The notes: generated by a model not told the origin, from the letters alone. Counted from the first letter of the stretch, positions 17,528 through 26,922 are shown. The stretch is DNA of 34,101 nt from Desulfobulbaceae bacterium (GCA_024227155.1 JAAELB010000393.1:1-34101), one strand, 5' to 3'. Program-made: numbers and translations.

Positions 17528-18916
17528 CTATTTCCCCAGGCAGAATTGTTCAAAAATCACATCCAGAATATCTTCAGTGGTCGTTTCTCCAACTATCTCT
17601 TTAAGACAGTCGAGGCACTCATGTAAATCGACAGCAATGAGATCATATGTCATACCATGTTCCAGGGTAACAAGAATTCTCTCAGTTGCTTCAAAGGCAC
17701 TGGTCAAAGCGACCTTATGGCGTAAATTAGGCGCACAACTATCCTCTTCCCACTGTTCTGTACCGGATAAAATTTCCTTAAAGATTGCCTGTTTCAGATC
17801 ATCTATACCACTCTGTTTTTTCGCGGAAATGTACACCTGATTTACAACATCACCTAAAAAGGAGAGATCAAACGTCTCCTGCTGACAAATATCTATCTTA
17901 TTCACAACAACCAGCACAGGTTTGTGACTTACCTGACGAAAGAGTTCCTGATCACCAGAAGAAATCGCCCGAGAACCATCCACCAGAAAAATGACAAGAT
18001 CAGCTTTATTAATAAGTGCCTTTGCTCTCGTTATACCTAACTCTTCAACTTCCCCGGCGCCATCACGGATTCCGGCGGTATCGATTATACGAACCGGTAC
18101 TCCACCAATATCGATAATTTCCTCAATGGAATCCCTGGTCGTTCCGGGAATAGACGTAACCAGCGCCCTCTCTTCCTGGAGCATCGTGTTCAACAGGCTA
18201 GATTTACCTACATTTGGTAATCCGGCTATAACCATAGAAATCCCATCACGATAGAGCCGCCCCTGGCCAACTCCGGCCAGAAGTTTTTTTAATGGGCCCA
18301 GAACGTCACGACGTAATTGCTCAATCATATTGCTATGATCTACAATTTCAAGATCCTCATCCGGAAAATCAATGGCAACCTCCACAACAGCCTTCGCATG
18401 GACGAGAGACTCTCGAATCGGTTCAATTTGACGGTACAAAGCTCCAGATAGTTGTTCCTGGGCGAGATCAACACCTTTTCTGGTTTTCGCAGATAAAATA
18501 TCGATGACAGCTTCGGCCTGGGTTAAATCAATACGACCATTTAAAAAAGCTCGTTTTGTAAATTCTCCGGGCTCGGCAAGGAGCGCGCCTCTGTCCAGGA
18601 TTAATTCCAGAACATTCTGCAAAACAAGGTAGCTTGCGTGGCAATGGACTTCGACCAGATCTTCTCGGGTATAGGTGTTGGGCGCTGCCATGTAGACAAG
18701 AAGGACTTCATCCACAATAGTTCCGCTATGCGGATGGCGAAGATGACCGTAGTAGAACTGATGACTGCGATATAAACAACCGCTGTCTTTTGGAAAAAAA
18801 AGAGTTTTGAGTATGGCCAGTGACTGGGCACCGCTCACACGGATTATACCTATCCCCCCGGCACCGGGAGGAGTAGATATGGCTGCAATAGTTTCTTCTC
18901 TACTGGAGGTATTCAA
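17528..18916 (-). CDS. mnmE: tRNA modification GTPase MnmE
   Basis: MnmE works with MnmG to modify the wobble uridine (cmnm5U) of tRNAs. The 462 residues have the N-terminal tetrahydrofolate-binding domain (1-120, ending EPGEFTKRAFLNGRIDLTQAEAV). The G domain has GLPNVGKSS (232-240), DTAG (279-282) and NKID (339-342). The catalytic C-terminal FCLGK is present. It is the last gene of the rpmH-rnpA-yidD-yidC-jag-mnmE run. Its partner mnmG lies about 4.8 kb away on the opposite strand, in this same window. Confidence 0.97.
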   Translation of the reverse strand: MNTSSREETIAAISTPPGAGGIGIIRVSGAQSLAILKTLFFPKDSGCLYRSHQFYYGHLRHPHSGTIVDEVLLVYMAAPNTYTREDLVEVHCHASYLVLQNVLELILDRGALLAEPGEFTKRAFLNGRIDLTQAEAVIDILSAKTRKGVDLAQEQLSGALYRQIEPIRESLVHAKAVVEVAIDFPDEDLEIVDHSNMIEQLRRDVLGPLKKLLAGVGQGRLYRDGISMVIAGLPNVGKSSLLNTMLQEERALVTSIPGTTRDSIEEIIDIGGVPVRIIDTAGIRDGAGEVEELGITRAKALINKADLVIFLVDGSRAISSGDQELFRQVSHKPVLVVVNKIDICQQETFDLSFLGDVVNQVYISAKKQSGIDDLKQAIFKEILSGTEQWEEDSCAPNLRHKVALTSAFEATERILVTLEHGMTYDLIAVDLHECLDCLKEIVGETTTEDILDVIFEQFCLGK

Positions 18917-19002
18917 GAAATCACCGACACGTCATTTCCACAGAGTCTGAAATTCCAGCTTCTATGGAACAAAGTACTAACGAAGACAGTACACGGGAAA
19001 AC

Positions 19003-19980
19003 TCAGGAGTCCCTTTTTGTTTTTTGATTCTGTCCACCCTTACCCTGTCGTCCCCTGGAACCGGAACGTTTTCTTCCACCCCGGTTGCCTTTACCTGGCT
19101 TATAGATGAGGATCTTTTTAAACAAACCATCACCCACAGATCGACTTCGAATCTCCTTGTCTTCCTGGAGAATCATGTGAATTGCACGTCGTTCAGAAGG
19201 GTTTAAGGCAGGCAGTACCTGGGTTTTACCGTCTTCTTTAACCTGGGTCGCAAGCTCAACGGCTTTTTCTTTTAATTCGTCAAGGCGCCTTTCCCGAAAA
19301 TCTCCCACATTAAGAGCAATTCGCAATCTTTCTGGAACCTTACGACTGACGACCTTTCTCAGAAGATACTGCAGGCTGTCAAGAACTTTACCATCCACTC
19401 CGGCTAGTTCACTTTCAAAATCGCCACGAAGTGTGCAGGATATTGACAACCCCTTAACTTCAACATCAAGTGTTGAAGGAAAGCCCATGAGCTTCACAAT
19501 TTCCAGCAGTTCCGCCTTTACAACCTCAACACTTTCAGAACTTGCTTCCTCTTCAACCTCTTCTGTCACCTCTGCTCTAGCAGGTATCTCACTCTTTTCT
19601 TTTGCAACCGGCTCAGTGGGAGGCTCAACAACCTCGCTTTTATCCTCAGCAACCGGTTCCTCTGGAGTTTTTTTCGCTGCTGCAGGAACTGCAGGAACTG
19701 CAGCAGCTGGCTTGGCGGGTTTGGCCTTAGCTTTCTCAGCTGGCTTAACAGGAGAATCGACAATCTTGCCGACAGCGAAGATATCGTCTTCTTCTTCAAC
19801 TTCCGGCTTCAACGCTACCCGAATATGGGCCTTCTTACGAATGAGACCAAAAATCCCCGTAGACCCCGTTTCAACAACTTCAATATCGAGCTTTTCCTGA
19901 GCCGCACCAAAACTCTCGCATGCTTTTTTTATGGCGTCGGTAACTTCTTTCCCGTAAAAATCTTTCTTATTTAAAGACAT
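19003..19980 (-). CDS. jag: Jag/KhpB RNA-binding protein
   Basis: Jag (KhpB) is an RNA-binding protein usually encoded beside yidC and linked to envelope growth and small-RNA function. The 325 residues show a Jag-N domain (1-58, with FYGKEVTDAIKKAC and GSTGIFGLIRKKA). A long low-complexity Ala/Pro/Glu/Lys linker covers about 65-145. A KH domain (about 155-230, LRGDFESELAGVDGKVLDSL) and an R3H domain (LNPSERRAIHMILQED, about 258-290) follow. The C-terminal tail is rich in Gly, Arg and Lys. The linker is long for the family and may act as a flexible tether. It sits 67 bp after yidC. Confidence 0.93.
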   Translation of the reverse strand: MSLNKKDFYGKEVTDAIKKACESFGAAQEKLDIEVVETGSTGIFGLIRKKAHIRVALKPEVEEEDDIFAVGKIVDSPVKPAEKAKAKPAKPAAAVPAVPAAAKKTPEEPVAEDKSEVVEPPTEPVAKEKSEIPARAEVTEEVEEEASSESVEVVKAELLEIVKLMGFPSTLDVEVKGLSISCTLRGDFESELAGVDGKVLDSLQYLLRKVVSRKVPERLRIALNVGDFRERRLDELKEKAVELATQVKEDGKTQVLPALNPSERRAIHMILQEDKEIRSRSVGDGLFKKILIYKPGKGNRGGRKRSGSRGRQGKGGQNQKTKRDS

Positions 19981-20047
19981 TAAATAACCTTCTTCATTTG
20001 TATCTCACCAACTCTCTTACCTCATAAAAAACCTAAGGCAACTCTCC

Positions 20048-21721
20048 TCAAGTTGTGGATGGTGTCTTCCTGTCTCTATTTATAAGCACCTGCTGAAGAA
20101 TAGAAAGGAGGTTATTCACAAACCAGTAAAGAACGAGTCCTGATGCAAAGTTGAGAAACATAAACGTGAATACCACAGGTAAAAACATCATTATTTTAGC
20201 CTGGGTTGGATCGGCGGTAGTCGGTGTTAACTTCTGTTGGAAGAACATGGAAGCTCCCATCAAAAGTGTCAGAACAGGTAAACCACCCAGATATGGCAGG
20301 TCAAAACCGATAAAGAGACGATCAGGGGCTGAAAGGTCTGTGATCCACAACATAAAAGGTGCATGGCGAAGCTCAATGGACTGGAGCAGCACTTTGTAAA
20401 GGGCAAAGAACACGGGGATCTGCAGGACCATTGGTAAACAACCACCGAGAGGATTCACCTTATATGTTTTATATAAGGCCATAACCTCCTGGTTCATTTT
20501 GGTAGGATCGCTTTTGTACTTCTCCTTAATCTTAGCCATTTTTGGCTGAAGCTTCTGCATGTTCTTCATGGACTTCATTCCCTTTTGGGAAATCGGCCAG
20601 AAGGCAGCTTTAAAAAGCACTGTTACCAGAATAATGGCAATACCGTAGTTATGAAATACACTATGAAACATGTTCAAAAGCCAGAGTGCCGGCTTTGCAA
20701 GCACGTCAAACCAGCCGAAATTAACAGAACGATCAAGATTATAACCAATTTCCTTGAGCATCTTTAGCTTCTTAGGACCATAGAACACATGGTATTTGTA
20801 TTCTTTCTCCATACCAGGCTGCAAGGTATCTAAAACACCACCCACCTGGGTTTTGGCAAGATCTTCAGTACCCTGCATGGTAAAAGTTTGCCCGGATCCA
20901 TCAAGGGGCACTACTGCACAGAGGAAATAATTACCTTCATAGCCTGCCCAGTCGATTGCTCCCTGAAGAGTTTTTGGTCCCTCTTCAAACTCGTCAGCTT
21001 TTACTTCACTGAGTTCTCCATTAATAAATGCTGCCGGGCCTCCAAAGAGAAACCTGTTCGCCGGACTGACCACCCCTTCAAAGCGTGTATTTACCAGACC
21101 GAGTGCCGGGGTGCCTTGAAGAATTGCATCGGAACTGTTCAGAACCCTCACAGAAAGATCAATTAAATAGCTGTTATTGTTAAAGCTGTAAATCCGCTCA
21201 ACAACCAGTCCATTTCCAGCCTGTGCCACCAGCCGAACCTCTGTTCTATCTTTGCCAGCTGACAAACTGACATCCTGCACGTCACTGTCATAAAGAATCC
21301 GTGAGCCAATCGCACTTCCCCAGGTGAATTGAAGCGGAAACCCCTGGCTTGCATCTGTCTTCACCAGCTGCATACCTGGAGAGTCCTTTTCATTGGTCTC
21401 TTTCTGGTTCTTAAGGACAAAGCTTGTAATGGTACCGCCGTCTTCCGACAATATTGCCGTGTAGAGATCGGTATCAATGGTGATATTTTGAGGTTCCCGG
21501 TCGTAATTGATAACCTCAGCAACTACGGTTTGGGCCTGTACCTTCGGGGCGACTTGAGTAGTGGGGCTCCCTTGATTCTGTAAATTGGTCCCGGTAGCGG
21601 TGTCCTGTACTGCTGTTTCTTCAACAGCTACAGGCTGATCAAAACCGACAAAGAAATATTGATAACCAAGAAGAATAACAAAAGAGATAATAATTGCCAG
21701 AAAGGCTCTATAGGTGTCCAT
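20048..21721 (-). CDS. yidC: Membrane protein insertase YidC
   Basis: YidC inserts and folds inner-membrane proteins, alone or with SecYEG. The 557 residues fit the Gram-negative form. There is an N-terminal membrane anchor (about 5-25), a large periplasmic beta domain (about 60-330) and the 60KD_IMP core (about 350-545). The core starts FGWFDVLAKPALWLLNMFHS and contains KYKSDPTKMNQEVMALYKTYKVNPLGGCLP. The conserved arginine-like groove residue cannot be assigned without alignment. The large periplasmic domain supports a diderm host. It lies between yidD and jag in the normal order. Confidence 0.97.
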   Translation of the reverse strand: MDTYRAFLAIIISFVILLGYQYFFVGFDQPVAVEETAVQDTATGTNLQNQGSPTTQVAPKVQAQTVVAEVINYDREPQNITIDTDLYTAILSEDGGTITSFVLKNQKETNEKDSPGMQLVKTDASQGFPLQFTWGSAIGSRILYDSDVQDVSLSAGKDRTEVRLVAQAGNGLVVERIYSFNNNSYLIDLSVRVLNSSDAILQGTPALGLVNTRFEGVVSPANRFLFGGPAAFINGELSEVKADEFEEGPKTLQGAIDWAGYEGNYFLCAVVPLDGSGQTFTMQGTEDLAKTQVGGVLDTLQPGMEKEYKYHVFYGPKKLKMLKEIGYNLDRSVNFGWFDVLAKPALWLLNMFHSVFHNYGIAIILVTVLFKAAFWPISQKGMKSMKNMQKLQPKMAKIKEKYKSDPTKMNQEVMALYKTYKVNPLGGCLPMVLQIPVFFALYKVLLQSIELRHAPFMLWITDLSAPDRLFIGFDLPYLGGLPVLTLLMGASMFFQQKLTPTTADPTQAKIMMFLPVVFTFMFLNFASGLVLYWFVNNLLSILQQVLINRDRKTPSTT

Positions 21722-21790
21722 GAACTGTCCGTTTAATGGTGACGAAACCGGGAAATGTGTCAGTTAAAAAACAAATGACGGGAAGCCAGA

Positions 21791-22018
21791 TTACTGTACT
21801 GGATCATACCCGCCTCGGGAGAAAGGGTGGCAGCGCAACAGTCGAAAAAGCCCCATAAAGGCACCTCGAATTACTCCATACTTCTCAACTGCCTGAATTG
21901 TATATGCGGAACAGGTTGGAGTGAAACGACAAGAGGGTGGCAGGAGAGGTGAAATAAGATATTGATACCCTTTCACACTTCCAATAAATACTGCTTTTGG
22001 AAATTCACCTATCTTCAT
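21791..22018 (-). CDS. yidD: Membrane protein insertion efficiency factor YidD
   Basis: A 75-residue YidD protein with the family core [18 protein letters not shown] followed by [15 protein letters not shown] and the C-terminal [13 protein letters not shown]. The three conserved cysteines are present. YidD helps YidC-dependent insertion at the membrane. It starts one base after the rnpA stop, so the two are very likely translationally coupled. yidC follows 69 bp later. Confidence 0.95.
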   Translation of the reverse strand: MKIGEFPKAVFIGSVKGYQYLISPLLPPSCRFTPTCSAYTIQAVEKYGVIRGAFMGLFRLLRCHPFSRGGYDPVQ

Positions 22019-22019
22019 C

Positions 22020-22376
22020 TCAACTGTTATGATAACAAGTAAATCCAGCTGTGATATTTCCCACAGCTCTGCAGATTTCGCTGGGATTCTTCAAGGCAAA
22101 GTCTGGTCTCACAGCGAAAACAATGTCCATACCTTCTGGAAACTGTTTTCGCTCAAGTCTAAACGACTCCCTGATAATTCGTTTGATTCGATTTCTTCTT
22201 ACCGCGCCACGAATCTTTCGATGAACGCTTATTCCCAGCCTGCTGTCATCGGTCTCGTTTGACAGACAGACCAGAGTGAAGCCTTCACCATGCAAACGTT
22301 TTCCCCTGCTGTAAACTTTCTTATACTCCCACCCCTTTCTTACAAGCTGGGCTTTAGAAAGTCGCTGATTGACCAA
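22020..22376 (-). CDS. rnpA: Ribonuclease P protein component
   Basis: RnpA is the protein part of RNase P, which trims tRNA 5' ends. The signature [14 protein letters not shown] and the conserved [10 protein letters not shown] are present, with [13 protein letters not shown] near the N-terminus. No ATG lies near the expected start. The best start is the TTG at 22376, one base after the rpmH stop, giving 118 residues, a normal length. The frame stays open to a GTG at 22430 inside rpmH, which would add 18 residues overlapping rpmH, as described for Thermus. The downstream yidD overlaps closely. Confidence 0.93.
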   Translation of the reverse strand: MVNQRLSKAQLVRKGWEYKKVYSRGKRLHGEGFTLVCLSNETDDSRLGISVHRKIRGAVRRNRIKRIIRESFRLERKQFPEGMDIVFAVRPDFALKNPSEICRAVGNITAGFTCYHNS

Positions 22377-22377
22377 T

Positions 22378-22515
22378 TTACGCAGAAAGCTCTTTGCGTC
22401 CTTTGGCCCTGCGTGCACGGATAATAGCACGTCCGGCCTTGGTACTCATTCTTAAGCGAAATCCATGGGAGCGCTTACGCTTTAAATTACTTGGTTGAAA
22501 AGTTCGCTTGCTCAT
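22378..22515 (-). CDS. rpmH: 50S ribosomal protein L34
   Basis: Translation of the minus strand from the ATG at 22515 gives a 45-residue protein, [20 protein letters not shown] and onward, ending GRKELSA. It matches L34 along its whole length, including the arginine/lysine-rich body. It heads the rpmH-rnpA-yidD-yidC-jag-mnmE run. dnaA, often found beside rpmH, is not here. Confidence 0.97.
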   Translation of the reverse strand: MSKRTFQPSNLKRKRSHGFRLRMSTKAGRAIIRARRAKGRKELSA

Positions 22516-22823
22516 TTTAAAAATCCTTTTGATCTAGAATCCATGGTAAACCATGGAGTACTTTTTTAGTTTTCAAGCCCTTGGGGTAGTCTCACTTTGA
22601 AATGTCTTCGTCTTCTTTCCCAAGACCAACATATCCCATAAATAGAATTTTTCCCTATGGGATGACAAATAACAAAACCAAAATATTAACCATATTCTCC
22701 CCCCGGTGTCAAACATTTTTGTTTGAAATCTATCACACCATATTGCTAAAGGGTACCTGCTATGCTATTCTCTGAGGTCTTAAAACAGTTCCAGCTCTTC
22801 AACATTTCAGTTTATATCATATT
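22516..22823. other. Divergent intergenic region rpmH / methyltransferase
   Basis: These 308 bases contain no gene. They hold three small inverted repeats: CCATGG-TAAA-CCATGG (22541-22556), ATCCCATA / TATGGGAT (22633-22640 and 22656-22663), and TCAAACA-TTTT-TGTTTGA (22709-22726). The first two lie in the rpmH leader direction and may affect its mRNA. I looked for DnaA boxes (TTATCCACA and one-mismatch forms) and saw none, so this is not an obvious origin. Confidence 0.6.
22743..22771 (+). promoter_or_regulatory. Candidate promoter for the methyltransferase-mnmG-lgt group
   Basis: TTGCTA (22743-22748) and TATTCT (22766-22771) are 17 bases apart, 53 bp before the ATG of the methyltransferase. 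An alternative -10 with an upstream TG (TGCTATGCT) overlaps it. This is a consensus match only. Confidence 0.35.
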
Positions 22824-23669
22824 ATGACCGCTTCTACTCCGTACAGATACGAAGATATCGACTGGCCGCTTCTCCGCGCGGAAGCTATGGCCCAAAAAGG
22901 CTGGGAAAAAAAAGGCCCCAAGGATTGGGACAGTAAATCTAAGGGTTTTGCAGAACGAACTAAAAACAATGCCTATGTGGATCTTTTTCTCTCCCATCTT
23001 CCTCTTAGCAATTCATCCACCGTCCTCGACATTGGTGCCGGGCCTGGTACCCTCGCCCTTCCCATTGCAAAAACAGTAAAATCGATTACTGCTATCGATT
23101 TTTCAGCTGGTATGCTGAAAACACTTAACAACAGTGCTGAAGAAGATGGAATTGAGAACATTAGAACTATTCAATGTGCCTGGGAAGATGACTGGGCCAA
23201 AAAGAACATAGAGCCACATGATATCGCTGTGGCATCCCGTTCCATGGGGGTCAAAGATTTAGAGGCCGCCCTGATTAAAATTAATAGCTTTGCCAAAAAA
23301 TTTGTTTTTATAAGTGATCGTATCGGCTCCACGCCTTTTGAAGCGGCAGCGTTTCATGCCATTGGCAGAAACTTCCAGCCGGGACCTGATTATATCTACA
23401 CCCTGAATACTCTCTACAACCTTGGTATTCACCCAAATGTTACTGTCCTTGAAATTGATAAAGAACTACATTTCAAAACAATGGAAGAGGCGTTTCAGTC
23501 TTTTCAATGGATGTTTCAGAATCTTAACGATAATGAAAAGAGTAGTTTAAATAATTATATTAACAGTCGAATAACAGACAGAAACGACGGCGGCTTTACA
23601 GTGGAACGTGAGACACCTGTACGCTGGGCGTTAATCTGGTGGAAAAAAGAGAGTAACACTAGCCTTTAA
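22824..23669 (+). CDS. Class I SAM-dependent methyltransferase, substrate unknown
   Basis: A 281-residue protein with a Rossmann-type methyltransferase core. Motif I is VLDIGAGPGTLALP (about residues 67-80) and the acidic end of strand 2 is ITAIDFSAGML (about 91-101). The N-terminal 60 residues are charged and Trp-rich (DIDWPLLRAEAMAQKGWEKK). I do not recognise the substrate. The C-terminal half lacks the motifs of common RNA or quinone methyltransferases that I can name. It is followed after 13 bp by mnmG, so it may be cotranscribed with a tRNA-modification gene. It stands where rsmG (gidB) often occurs in other genomes, but the sequence does not look like RsmG. Confidence 0.8.
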   Translation: MTASTPYRYEDIDWPLLRAEAMAQKGWEKKGPKDWDSKSKGFAERTKNNAYVDLFLSHLPLSNSSTVLDIGAGPGTLALPIAKTVKSITAIDFSAGMLKTLNNSAEEDGIENIRTIQCAWEDDWAKKNIEPHDIAVASRSMGVKDLEAALIKINSFAKKFVFISDRIGSTPFEAAAFHAIGRNFQPGPDYIYTLNTLYNLGIHPNVTVLEIDKELHFKTMEEAFQSFQWMFQNLNDNEKSSLNNYINSRITDRNDGGFTVERETPVRWALIWWKKESNTSL

Positions 23670-23682
23670 ACAGAATGAAACT

Positions 23683-25575
23683 ATGAACCACGAAGAATAT
23701 GATATCGTCGTAATTGGCGCTGGACATGCCGGATGCGAAGCTGCTCTTGCTGCAGCTAGAATGGGATCCAGTACCCTGCTCACTGTTATAAATGCTGACA
23801 CAATTGGGGCAATGTCCTGCAACCCCGCTATCGGTGGACTTGCCAAAGGGCATTTGGTGCGGGAAATTGATGCCCTCGGGGGTGAAATGGCGAAAAATAT
23901 CGACGCCACATCCATTCAATTCCGAACACTCAACACCAGTAAAGGCCCGGCTGTTCGCTCCTCTCGTGCCCAGGCGGACAGACTGCTATACCGGCTTCGA
24001 ATGACATCCGTGATAGAGAACCAGCCAAATCTTACGGTGAAACAGACAGTGGTTTCCGGCTTACTCCTGGAAAACGACCGGGTCTGTGGAATTACCACCT
24101 CGTTAGGCGAAGAGATACCTGCAAAGGCTGTGGTGGTTGCAACAGGTACCTTTTTAAATGGACTGGTGCATGTCGGCCTCAAAAACTTCGGCGCGGGTAG
24201 ACTTGGTGACGCCCCTTCGAGAAGCCTTGCAGCCTGGTTCAAGGACCACGGGTTTGAGGTAGGAAGAATGAAAACCGGAACCGTCCCCCGTCTTGACGCC
24301 AACACAATCGATTATTCAGAACTGGAAAGTCAGCACAGCGACCAGCCCCCAGCCCATTTTTCCTATTCTTCCAAGGGAGAATACACCCTGCCGCAGCTCC
24401 CGTGCCATATCACTTACACCAACGAAAAGACACACGAAATAATCAGAAACAGTATTGGCGAGTCCCCCCTGTATGCAGGTGTTATCCAGGGAATTGGAGC
24501 GAGATACTGCCCTTCCATAGAAGACAAGGTGATGCGCTTTCCTGAAAAAACCAGACACCAGATCTTCGTTGAACCAGAAGGACTCGATACAGTAGAAATT
24601 TATCCAAACGGGATCCCCACAAGCCTGCCCCTTTCAACCCAACAGGCTATGGTCAATTCGATTAAGGGCTTTGAAAATGCCAAAATTATCCGTCCCGGCT
24701 ACGCAATAGAGTACGACTATATCGACCCCCTTGGCCTGCATCCATCCCTTGAATGTAAAAAACTCCGAGGCCTCTTTCTTGCCGGTCAAATCAACGGCAC
24801 TTCCGGCTACGAGGAGGCTGCGGCCCAGGGCCTTATCGCCTCCATCAACGCCGTGCGTTATACTCAGGATAGCGAACCACTACTCATTGACAGATCCCAG
24901 GCGTATATTGGAGTCCTCATAGATGACCTGGTCACCTGCGGCACAATCGAACCATACAGACTTTTCACCTCCCGGGCTGAATACAGACTCTTACTACGGG
25001 AAGACAATGCGGATAGCCGCCTGGCGCAGATAGGTCATGACATTGGACTGGTTGACAACAAGACAAATAACAGGTTCAAAAAGAAACAGGCGGCTATTGA
25101 TGACGGCACCAGGGTCCTTGAAACAATTTCCGTAAAACCGACCCAACCACTTAATGATTCTCTCGCCTCACTTGGCTCCACCCCGTTAAAGCAAAAATGT
25201 TCCCTTGCCGACCTGCTTCGAAGACCTGAGCTCACCATAAGCTCTTTCATGTCCCTTCCCTTGGGAGATGAAGAGATGAATGCAATTTCAGAGTTGAGTA
25301 GTGGAGCAGTCAGGCATGAAATTGAACTGCGGGTGAAATTTAAAGGATATATTGATCGACAGCACGAACAAGTAGCACGGTTTAAGAAAATGGAGTCCGT
25401 CTTGCTACCCCACGACTTTACCTACTCTGGGCTTTCCGGACTCTCCAATGAAGTTGTTGAAAAATTAACAAGGGTCCAGCCGGTCTCTCTTGGCCAGGCA
25501 TCAAGAATTTCCGGTGTTACCCCGGCAGCCATCTCAGTGTTGCAAGTACACCTGAAGAAACTGAAAAAAGCTTAA
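23683..25575 (+). CDS. mnmG: tRNA uridine-5-carboxymethylaminomethyl modification enzyme MnmG
   Basis: MnmG (GidA) is the FAD-dependent partner of MnmE in wobble-uridine modification. The 630 residues begin with the FAD-binding DIVVIGAGHAGCEAALAAAR, followed by CNPAIGGLAKGHLVREIDALGG. Further blocks are RLGDAPSRSLA, GVIQGIGARYCPSIEDKV, FLAGQINGTSGYEEAAAQGL and FTSRAEYRLLLREDNAD. Full family length. It lies between the methyltransferase (13 bp) and lgt (26 bp). The usual MnmE-MnmG neighbourhood is split here, with mnmE on the other strand behind yidC. Confidence 0.97.
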   Translation: MNHEEYDIVVIGAGHAGCEAALAAARMGSSTLLTVINADTIGAMSCNPAIGGLAKGHLVREIDALGGEMAKNIDATSIQFRTLNTSKGPAVRSSRAQADRLLYRLRMTSVIENQPNLTVKQTVVSGLLLENDRVCGITTSLGEEIPAKAVVVATGTFLNGLVHVGLKNFGAGRLGDAPSRSLAAWFKDHGFEVGRMKTGTVPRLDANTIDYSELESQHSDQPPAHFSYSSKGEYTLPQLPCHITYTNEKTHEIIRNSIGESPLYAGVIQGIGARYCPSIEDKVMRFPEKTRHQIFVEPEGLDTVEIYPNGIPTSLPLSTQQAMVNSIKGFENAKIIRPGYAIEYDYIDPLGLHPSLECKKLRGLFLAGQINGTSGYEEAAAQGLIASINAVRYTQDSEPLLIDRSQAYIGVLIDDLVTCGTIEPYRLFTSRAEYRLLLREDNADSRLAQIGHDIGLVDNKTNNRFKKKQAAIDDGTRVLETISVKPTQPLNDSLASLGSTPLKQKCSLADLLRRPELTISSFMSLPLGDEEMNAISELSSGAVRHEIELRVKFKGYIDRQHEQVARFKKMESVLLPHDFTYSGLSGLSNEVVEKLTRVQPVSLGQASRISGVTPAAISVLQVHLKKLKKA

Positions 25576-25601
25576 TATCACCAACGTTAAACAGTCCACA
25601 A

Positions 25602-26417
25602 ATGTTTCCACTATCGTACCCAGAAATCGACCCCATTATTTTCAGCCTTGGGCCACTCCATGTCCGCTGGTATGGCCTCATGTATGTCATTGGTTTTATA
25701 GCCACATATTCCCTTGTGCTACAACAGATCAAAGATTTCTCCTATAAAAAATTAGGCGAACACTTCGAGAACCTGAACCTCGTGCTCATCCTTTGTGTTG
25801 TCGTAGGAGGCAGGCTTGGCTATGTCTTTTTTTATAATTTTCCCTACTACCTTGCACATCCACTGGAAATTCCAGCGACCTGGAGTGGTGGAATGTCTTT
25901 TCATGGGGCATGCCTTGCGATAGTTTGCGGCGGCTGGATCTATTGCAAAAAAACGGGCCTGGATTTCTGGAAAAGTGGTGATATTTATGTTGCCACCATT
26001 CCCCTGGGGCTGTTTTTTGGCCGCATAGGTAATTTTATTAATGGTGAACTTTTTGGCCGTGTTACAGAATCTCCTCTTGGCATGATATTTCCAGGGGCCG
26101 GATCACTTCCCAGACACCCGTCCCAGCTCTACGAAGCCTTCCTGGAGGGCATTATACTCTTCGTGGTACTCTGGGCCGTCCACAGGAAACCTTGGCAAAA
26201 TAGACCTTGGTGGCCGCACGGCTCGATCCTGGCACTCTTTTTAACCACGTATGGTATTTTCAGGATTGGTGTTGAAAATTTCCGGGAACCGGATCAACAT
26301 CTTGGACAAATATGGGGAATTCTTACCATGGGTCAGCTGCTCAGCATTGCAATGATTGGCTGTGGCGTTCTCATATGGTCCATTCGACTGCGCCGCACCC
26401 AATCCCCCCCCGAATAA
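25602..26417 (+). CDS. lgt: Prolipoprotein diacylglyceryl transferase
   Basis: Lgt attaches diacylglycerol to the lipobox cysteine of prolipoproteins in the inner membrane. The 271 residues contain the family blocks VRWYGLMYVIGF (21-32), GGRLGYVFFYN (69-79), SGGMSFHGA with His101, the signature GRIGNFINGELFGR (140-153), and HPSQLYEAFLEG. About seven hydrophobic segments are visible. It is probably cotranscribed with mnmG and converges with the HU gene 38 bp downstream. Confidence 0.96.
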   Translation: MFPLSYPEIDPIIFSLGPLHVRWYGLMYVIGFIATYSLVLQQIKDFSYKKLGEHFENLNLVLILCVVVGGRLGYVFFYNFPYYLAHPLEIPATWSGGMSFHGACLAIVCGGWIYCKKTGLDFWKSGDIYVATIPLGLFFGRIGNFINGELFGRVTESPLGMIFPGAGSLPRHPSQLYEAFLEGIILFVVLWAVHRKPWQNRPWWPHGSILALFLTTYGIFRIGVENFREPDQHLGQIWGILTMGQLLSIAMIGCGVLIWSIRLRRTQSPPE

Positions 26418-26455
26418 AGGACCACCTTTGCAAAAAATGTTGGTTCACTAATTTT

Positions 26456-26728
26456 CTATTGAACCCTGCTGCACAAATTTTTTCCGGGCTTAAACTTTAC
26501 GACTTTATGTGCCGGAATAATGATAGATTGACCGGTCTGTGGATTGCGCCCCCTCTGCTCTGCTCTTTCCACCACTTTAAAAGAACCAAAACCCGCCAGG
26601 GTCACCCGCTCCCCTTTTTCCATTGCATCGGCCATATGCGCAAGAACTCTGTTCAGGGCCAACTCAGCCCTTACTTTTGTCATCCCGCCCGCCTCTGCAA
26701 TTGTTGCTACAAGCTGTCCTTTGTTCAT
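26456..26728 (-). CDS. hup: HU family DNA-binding protein
   Basis: A 90-residue HU-type nucleoid protein that bends and compacts DNA as a dimer. It begins MNKGQLVATIAEAGGMTKVRA, has the core GFGSFKVVERAEQRGRNPQTG with the conserved DNA-intercalating proline, and ends VKFKPGKNL. The start has a GAGGTG ribosome-binding site. The symbol is generic, because HU alpha and beta cannot be told apart here. It is transcribed toward lgt, with its own upstream region of 194 bp. Confidence 0.95.
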   Translation of the reverse strand: MNKGQLVATIAEAGGMTKVRAELALNRVLAHMADAMEKGERVTLAGFGSFKVVERAEQRGRNPQTGQSIIIPAHKVVKFKPGKNLCSRVQ

Positions 26729-26922
26729 CTGGTGACACCTCTTAATGCTGATTCTATATAGTAGGAAAATCTCTCAAATTCGCCTGTATTACTACTATCT
26801 TCAGCAAAAAACACAATAGGAGCACATACCTGATTTACGACTAGTATATATACCTACTACAGTGGGCCATAGCTCCAATAATTGTGCAACTTTCACAACT
26901 TACTCCCGGGTGAGTAACCAGA

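Noticed and set aside
19433-19900. 155-codon Ser/Thr/Ala-rich ORF antisense to jag
   Set aside because: It is the mirror of the Ala/Pro/Glu linker of jag; low complexity on one strand keeps the other open.
22516-22823. Replication origin beside rpmH
   Set aside because: No DnaA boxes, no dnaA and no parAB are visible; the rpmH neighbourhood alone is not enough.
26312-26761. 149-codon plus-strand ORF across the lgt end and the HU gene
   Set aside because: It overlaps lgt and lies antisense to the clearly real HU gene.
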